Positions 59,059-64,000 of a stretch of DNA of 64,000 nt are shown piece by piece (positions within the stretch are counted from its first letter, which is position 1; each line of letters starts with the position of its first letter). Under the pieces are notes generated by a model. The model had not been told where the DNA came from. It did not search any database and was given only the letters and a program-made list of their open reading frames with translations. Where the stretch lies: the NCBI RefSeq assembly GCF_013410375.1, contig NZ_JACCFL010000001.1:2170001-2234000 (forward strand), given 5' to 3'. Both the position numbers and the translations under genes were made by a program. This DNA is from Leifsonia shinshuensis. Lineage in GTDB: Bacteria > Actinomycetota > Actinomycetes > Actinomycetales > Microbacteriaceae.

Positions 59059-60053
59059 GGCACCTGCTCAGCACCAAGACCCTGTCCCGCGAGGACGCCA
59101 TCACCCTGCTCGACGTCGCCGAGGACATGGCCGACGTGCAGGACCGCGAGGTCAAGAAGCTCCCCACGCTCCGCGGCAAGACGGTCGTCAACCTGTTCTT
59201 CGAGGACTCCACCCGCACGCGCATCTCGTTCGAGGCGGCGGCGAAGCGGCTCTCGGCGGACGTCATCAACTTCTCGGCGAAGGGCTCCAGCGTCTCCAAG
59301 GGCGAGAGCCTGAAGGACACCGCCCAGACGCTGGCGGCGATGGGCGCGGACGCGGTCGTCGTGCGGCACAGCGCCTCCGGCGCCCCGCAGACGCTCGCGA
59401 CCAGCGGCTGGATCGACGCGGGCGTGCTCAACGCCGGCGACGGGACGCACGAGCACCCCACTCAGGCGCTGCTCGATGCCTTCACGATGCGGCGGCGCCT
59501 GCACGGGCGCGGCTCGCGCGGCCACGACCTGGACGGCGTCACGGTGACCATCGTCGGCGACATCCTGCACTCCCGGGTCGCGCGCTCCAACGTGTGGCTG
59601 CTGCAGACCCTCGGCGCGCAGGTGACGTTGGTCGCCCCGCCGACGCTGCTGCCGGTGGACGTGTCCAGCTGGCCGGCGGCCATCGGCTACGACTTGGACG
59701 CGGCGATCGACGCCGGGCCGGACGTCGTGATGATGCTCCGCATCCAGGGCGAGCGGATGCACGCGGCCTACTTCCCCTCCGAGCGCGAGTACGCGCGGCG
59801 CTGGGGCCTGGACGACGAACGGCTGGGGCGCCTCGGGGCCGATAGCATTGTGATGCATCCGGGACCGATGAACCGCGGGCTGGAGATCTCGGCGGCCGCC
59901 GCCGACTCGCCGCGGTCGACGGTGCGGGAGCAGGTCGCCAACGGCGTGTCCGTGCGAATGGCCGCACTGTACCTGCTGCTGTCCGGAGGCGACCGGACGA
60001 CCCCGATGACGACGAGCGATGGCCAGATGACGAGCGATGGTGGTGTGCGATGA
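59055..60053 (+). CDS. pyrB: Aspartate carbamoyltransferase catalytic subunit
   Basis: This 332-residue enzyme makes carbamoyl-aspartate. The carbamoyl-phosphate site is [20 protein letters not shown], and [15 protein letters not shown] (His/Gln loop), [14 protein letters not shown] and [15 protein letters not shown] are present. The tail has a short repeated [13 protein letters not shown] segment. It overlaps pyrR and pyrC by 4 bp each (ATGA), so all three are tightly coupled. Confidence 0.98.
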   Translation: MRHLLSTKTLSREDAITLLDVAEDMADVQDREVKKLPTLRGKTVVNLFFEDSTRTRISFEAAAKRLSADVINFSAKGSSVSKGESLKDTAQTLAAMGADAVVVRHSASGAPQTLATSGWIDAGVLNAGDGTHEHPTQALLDAFTMRRRLHGRGSRGHDLDGVTVTIVGDILHSRVARSNVWLLQTLGAQVTLVAPPTLLPVDVSSWPAAIGYDLDAAIDAGPDVVMMLRIQGERMHAAYFPSEREYARRWGLDDERLGRLGADSIVMHPGPMNRGLEISAAAADSPRSTVREQVANGVSVRMAALYLLLSGGDRTTPMTTSDGQMTSDGGVR

Positions 60054-61378
60054 CCGAGAGCGCGACGACGCAGAGGTTCCTGATCCGCGGAGCGACTCTC
60101 GCTGACGGCGCCCGCACCGACCTCCTCCTCGCCGACGGGCGGATCGCCGCCCCCGGCAGCGACGCGAGCAGCGCAGGCGCGACCGTGATCGACGCCGACG
60201 GGCTGATCGCCCTCCCCGGCCTGGTCGACCTGCACGCCCACCTGCGCGAGCCCGGCTTCGAGCAGAGCGAGACGGTCCTGACCGGCACGCGCGCCGCGGC
60301 GGCGGGAGGCTTCACCGCGGTCTTCCCGATGGCGAACACCTCCCCGGTCGCGGACACCGCCGGCGTCGTGGAACAGGTGCTCCGCCTCGGCGAGGCCGCC
60401 GGCTACGCGACCGTGCAGCCGATCGGCGCCGTGACCGTGGGCCTTGCGGGGGAGCGGCTCGCCGAGCTGGGCGCGATGGCCGACTCCCGCGCGAAGGTGC
60501 GGGTCTTCTCCGACGACGGCAAGTGCGTCTCCGACCCGCTGCTGATGCGCCGCGCCCTGGAGTACGTCAAGGCGTTCGGCGGCGTGATCGCGCAGCACGC
60601 GCAGGAGCCCCGGCTCACCGAGGGCGCCCAGATGAACGAGGGCGCGCTGTCCGGCGAGCTGGGCCTCACCGGCTGGCCGGCCGTCGCCGAGGAGTCGATC
60701 ATCGCCCGGGACGTCCTCCTGGCCGAGCACGTCGGCTCCCGCCTGCACGTCTGCCACGTGTCGACCGCCGGCTCGGTGGACGTCATCCGCTGGGCGAAGG
60801 CGCGCGGCGTCGACGTCACGGCCGAGGTGACGCCGCACCACCTGCTGCTCACCGAGGAGCTGGCCTCCGGCTACGACGCCCGCTACAAGGTCAACCCGCC
60901 GCTGCGCCGCGCGGAGGACGTGGAGGCGCTGCGCGCCGGCCTCGCCGACGGCACGATCGACATCGTCGCGACCGACCACGCGCCGCACCCGGTGGAGTCC
61001 AAGGACTGCGAGTGGGACGCCGCCGCGTTCGGCATGGTCGGGCTGGAGTCCGCGCTCTCGGTCGTCCAGGCCTCGGTGGTCGACAACGGACTCCTCGGCT
61101 GGACCGACATCGCCCGCGTGCTCTCGGCCGCGCCCGCGCGCATCGGCCGGCTGGACGGTCACGGCCTCCCGCTGGAGACCGGCGCTCCCGCCGAGCTGTT
61201 CCTCTACGACCCGGCCGCCTCGCGGGAGTTCTCGACCCGTGACCTGGCGGGCAAGGGTGTGAACTCGCCCTACCTGTCGATGACGCTGCCGGGCCGTGTG
61301 GTGGCGACGTTCCACCGCGGCTACGCCACCGTGCTCGACGGCACTGTGGTCGAGGAGCTGGAGGTCGCTCGTGGATAA
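60050..61378 (+). CDS. pyrC: Dihydroorotase
   Basis: The 442-residue amidohydrolase closes carbamoyl-aspartate to dihydroorotate. It is type I: the metal motif is [16 protein letters not shown], followed by [10 protein letters not shown] (His), [20 protein letters not shown], and [20 protein letters not shown] with the catalytic Asp. The carboxylated Lys is replaced in this group by an Asp-containing segment ([12 protein letters not shown]), as in related type I enzymes. Overlaps pyrB by 4 bp and the next gene by 8 bp. Confidence 0.97.
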   Translation: MTESATTQRFLIRGATLADGARTDLLLADGRIAAPGSDASSAGATVIDADGLIALPGLVDLHAHLREPGFEQSETVLTGTRAAAAGGFTAVFPMANTSPVADTAGVVEQVLRLGEAAGYATVQPIGAVTVGLAGERLAELGAMADSRAKVRVFSDDGKCVSDPLLMRRALEYVKAFGGVIAQHAQEPRLTEGAQMNEGALSGELGLTGWPAVAEESIIARDVLLAEHVGSRLHVCHVSTAGSVDVIRWAKARGVDVTAEVTPHHLLLTEELASGYDARYKVNPPLRRAEDVEALRAGLADGTIDIVATDHAPHPVESKDCEWDAAAFGMVGLESALSVVQASVVDNGLLGWTDIARVLSAAPARIGRLDGHGLPLETGAPAELFLYDPAASREFSTRDLAGKGVNSPYLSMTLPGRVVATFHRGYATVLDGTVVEELEVARG

Positions 61379-61901
61379 GCTCCTGCCGACCATCGGCATC
61401 CTCCTCGTCGTCATCGTCGTGCTCGCGCTCGCCCTCGTCGGCTGGCGACGGCGCGTCCGCCGCGACGCCCCCGCCGGCGGCGGCTACCCGGAGCCGGAGA
61501 CCTCCGCGGCGCCGACGGTGTCCTCCGAGGTGCTCTACGTCGCCACGACCAAGGCCGGCGAGTCCCTGGAGCGACTGGCGCTGCCGGGCCTGTCGTACCG
61601 CGGCAGGGGAACGGTCGACGTCTCCGCCGACGGCGTCCGGCTCCGCGTCGCGGGGGAGCGGCCGGTCTTCATCCCGGCCGGCGCGCTCACCGGCGTCGGC
61701 GCGGCGACGGTCACCATCGACCGGGTCGTGGAGCGGGACGGCCTGCTCCGGCTCGGCTGGACCACCAGCGGCGGCGCTGCCGCCGACAGCTACTTCCGGG
61801 TCGTGGACCCGGCCGGCCGCGGCCTCCTGACCGCGGCCGTGGAAGACATCCTCCCGGGCGGTCCGACGCCCGGCAGCACAGACGACGAAAGCGAGGTGTG
61901 A
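61371..61901 (+). CDS. Membrane-anchored PH-like protein between pyrC and carA
   Basis: A 176-residue protein with one N-terminal membrane helix ([20 protein letters not shown]), a basic stretch WRRRVRR, a Pro-rich linker and a compact beta domain ([40 protein letters not shown]) with a pleckstrin-like strand pattern. A counterpart at the same place is found across Actinobacteria (for example between pyrC and carA in mycobacteria). Its role is unknown; the conserved location suggests a link to membrane-associated pyrimidine synthesis or simply operon tradition. GTG start overlaps pyrC. Confidence 0.8.
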   Translation: MDKLLPTIGILLVVIVVLALALVGWRRRVRRDAPAGGGYPEPETSAAPTVSSEVLYVATTKAGESLERLALPGLSYRGRGTVDVSADGVRLRVAGERPVFIPAGALTGVGAATVTIDRVVERDGLLRLGWTTSGGAAADSYFRVVDPAGRGLLTAAVEDILPGGPTPGSTDDESEV

Positions 61902-61902
61902 C

Positions 61903-63071
61903 GTGGCTGCAGCAGAACCTGCCGTGCTCGTCCTCGAAGACGGGAAGCGCTACGTGGGCCGGGCCTACGGCGCCCGCGGGCGGACGCTCGGCGAGGCGGT
62001 CTTCGCCACCGGCATGACCGGCTACCAGGAGACCCTGACCGACCCGTCCTACGCGGGCCAGATCGTCCTCATGACGGCTCCGCACATCGGCAACACCGGC
62101 ACGAACGACGAGGACATGGAGTCCCGGCGGATCTGGGTGGACGGCTTCGTCGTCCGTGAGCCCAGCCGGGTCGTGTCCAACTTCCGCGCCCAGCGCAGCC
62201 TCGACGACGACCTCGTCGAGCAGGGCGTCGTCGGCATCAGCGGCATCGACACCCGCGCGGTCACGCGGCACATCCGCTCGGCGGGCGCCATGCGCGCCGG
62301 GATCTTCTCCGGCGAGGACTTCGGGCTGAGCGACTCCGAGCAGCTGGAGCTCGTGCTCTCCGGCGCGAAGATGTCGGGCCGCAACCTCTCGGCCGAGGTC
62401 TCCACCGTCGAGCCGTACACGGTTCCGGCGGTCGGTGAGCGCGTCGGCTCGGTCGCCGTCCTGGACCTCGGCGTCAAGAAGTCCACGCTCGAGAACCTCG
62501 CCGCGCGCGGGCTCGACGTGCACGTCCTCCCGCAGCAGGTCACGGCCGAGCACGTGCTCAGCCTGAACCCGTCCGCGCTGTTCTTCTCGAACGGCCCCGG
62601 CGACCCGCAGGCCTCCGACAAGCATGTCGCGCTCCTCCAGGAGACGCTGCGCGCCGGGCTGCCGTACTTCGGCATCTGCTTCGGCAACCAGCTCCTCGGC
62701 CGCGCGCTCGGCCTCACCACCTACAAGCTGCCGTTCGGCCACCGCGGGATCAACCAGCCGGTGCTCGACAAGCGCACCGGCCGGGTGGAGATCACCGCCC
62801 AGAACCACGGCTTCGCGGTCAAGGCGCCGATCGACGCCACCTTCGACTCGCCGGCCGGCTTCGGCCGGGTGGAGGTCAGCCACTTCAGCCTCAACGACAA
62901 CGTCGTGGAGGGCCTGAACTGCCTCGACATCGACGCGTTCAGCGTGCAGTACCACCCGGAGGCCGCCGCCGGCCCGCACGACGCCAACTACCTCTTCGAC
63001 CGGTTCCTCGAGCTGATCCACAAGCGTGAGTCCGGCTCGCAGAACGACCAGAACCAGGAAGGCACCGACTG

Positions 63072-63072
<1 letters not shown>
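61903..63072 (+). CDS. carA: Carbamoyl-phosphate synthase small (glutaminase) subunit
   Basis: The 389-residue protein supplies ammonia to CarB. The N-terminal domain starts [20 protein letters not shown], with [20 protein letters not shown]. The class I glutaminase part has [20 protein letters not shown], the nucleophile Cys in [16 protein letters not shown], and the catalytic His/Glu in [16 protein letters not shown] start 1 bp after the upstream stop; carB overlaps its stop. Confidence 0.98.

Positions 63073-64000
<928 letters not shown>

Overview
The window is high-GC actinobacterial chromosome. Gene content and order suggest a Microbacteriaceae member (Leifsonia-like). The signs are the actinobacterial order alaS-ruvX-mltG-aroE-aroC-aroK-aroB-aroQ-efp-nusB, the pyrR-pyrB-pyrC-membrane protein-carA-carB operon, frequent GTG and TTG starts, many likely leaderless genes, and a GH25 lysozyme carrying CWB2 repeats. 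The genus is inference, since no 16S rRNA gene or whole-genome context is available.

Layout. Positions 1-2500 hold a MacB-type ABC exporter preceded by two tandem operators, and two membrane proteins. Positions 2507-3110 hold four tRNAs (Val-CAC, Gly-GCC, Cys-GCA, Val-GAC). Positions 3080-11534 are an integrated element in tRNA-Val(GAC), bounded by a perfect 29-bp duplication of the tRNA 3' end. It has a tyrosine integrase, two excisionase-like helix-turn-helix proteins, a putative replication gene with iteron-like repeats, an HK97-fold major capsid protein and a minor tail protein. I see no terminase, portal, protease, tape measure or lysis gene. It is either a capsid-carrying phage satellite or a strongly reduced prophage, and it is the most interesting part of the window.

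Positions 11847-20378 are accessory-looking: hypothetical and small membrane or lipoproteins, P-loop kinase-like proteins, an esterase, a 2H phosphoesterase, an Smr protein, a GNAT acetyltransferase, and a 100-residue protein resembling the GyrA breakage-reunion domain. Positions 20589-24965 hold a convergent secreted pair, an S53 protease and a GH25-CWB2 lysozyme.

From 25211 to the end the genes are core. They are thrS and a HIT protein; the vitamin B6 block (pdxY, MocR-type pdxR, pdxST); yebC and ruvCAB; yajC-secDF; a rhodanese; rel; an AbiEi-like protein, a DUF349 protein and a cyclophilin; rarA; rpsD; DUF948 and alaS; ruvX and mltG; the shikimate genes with efp and nusB; a DsbA-like lipoprotein; and the pyrimidine operon, which begins with a PyrR-binding RNA motif over the pyrR ribosome binding site. 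The window cuts the ABC permease at the left edge and carB at the right edge.

Genes work together in clear blocks: RuvA, RuvB and RuvC for Holliday junctions, SecD, SecF and YajC for export, AroB, AroQ, AroE, AroK and AroC for chorismate, PdxS and PdxT for pyridoxal phosphate, and PyrR, PyrB, PyrC and CarAB for UMP. All calls rest on reading the sequence and on family knowledge; no database search was run.
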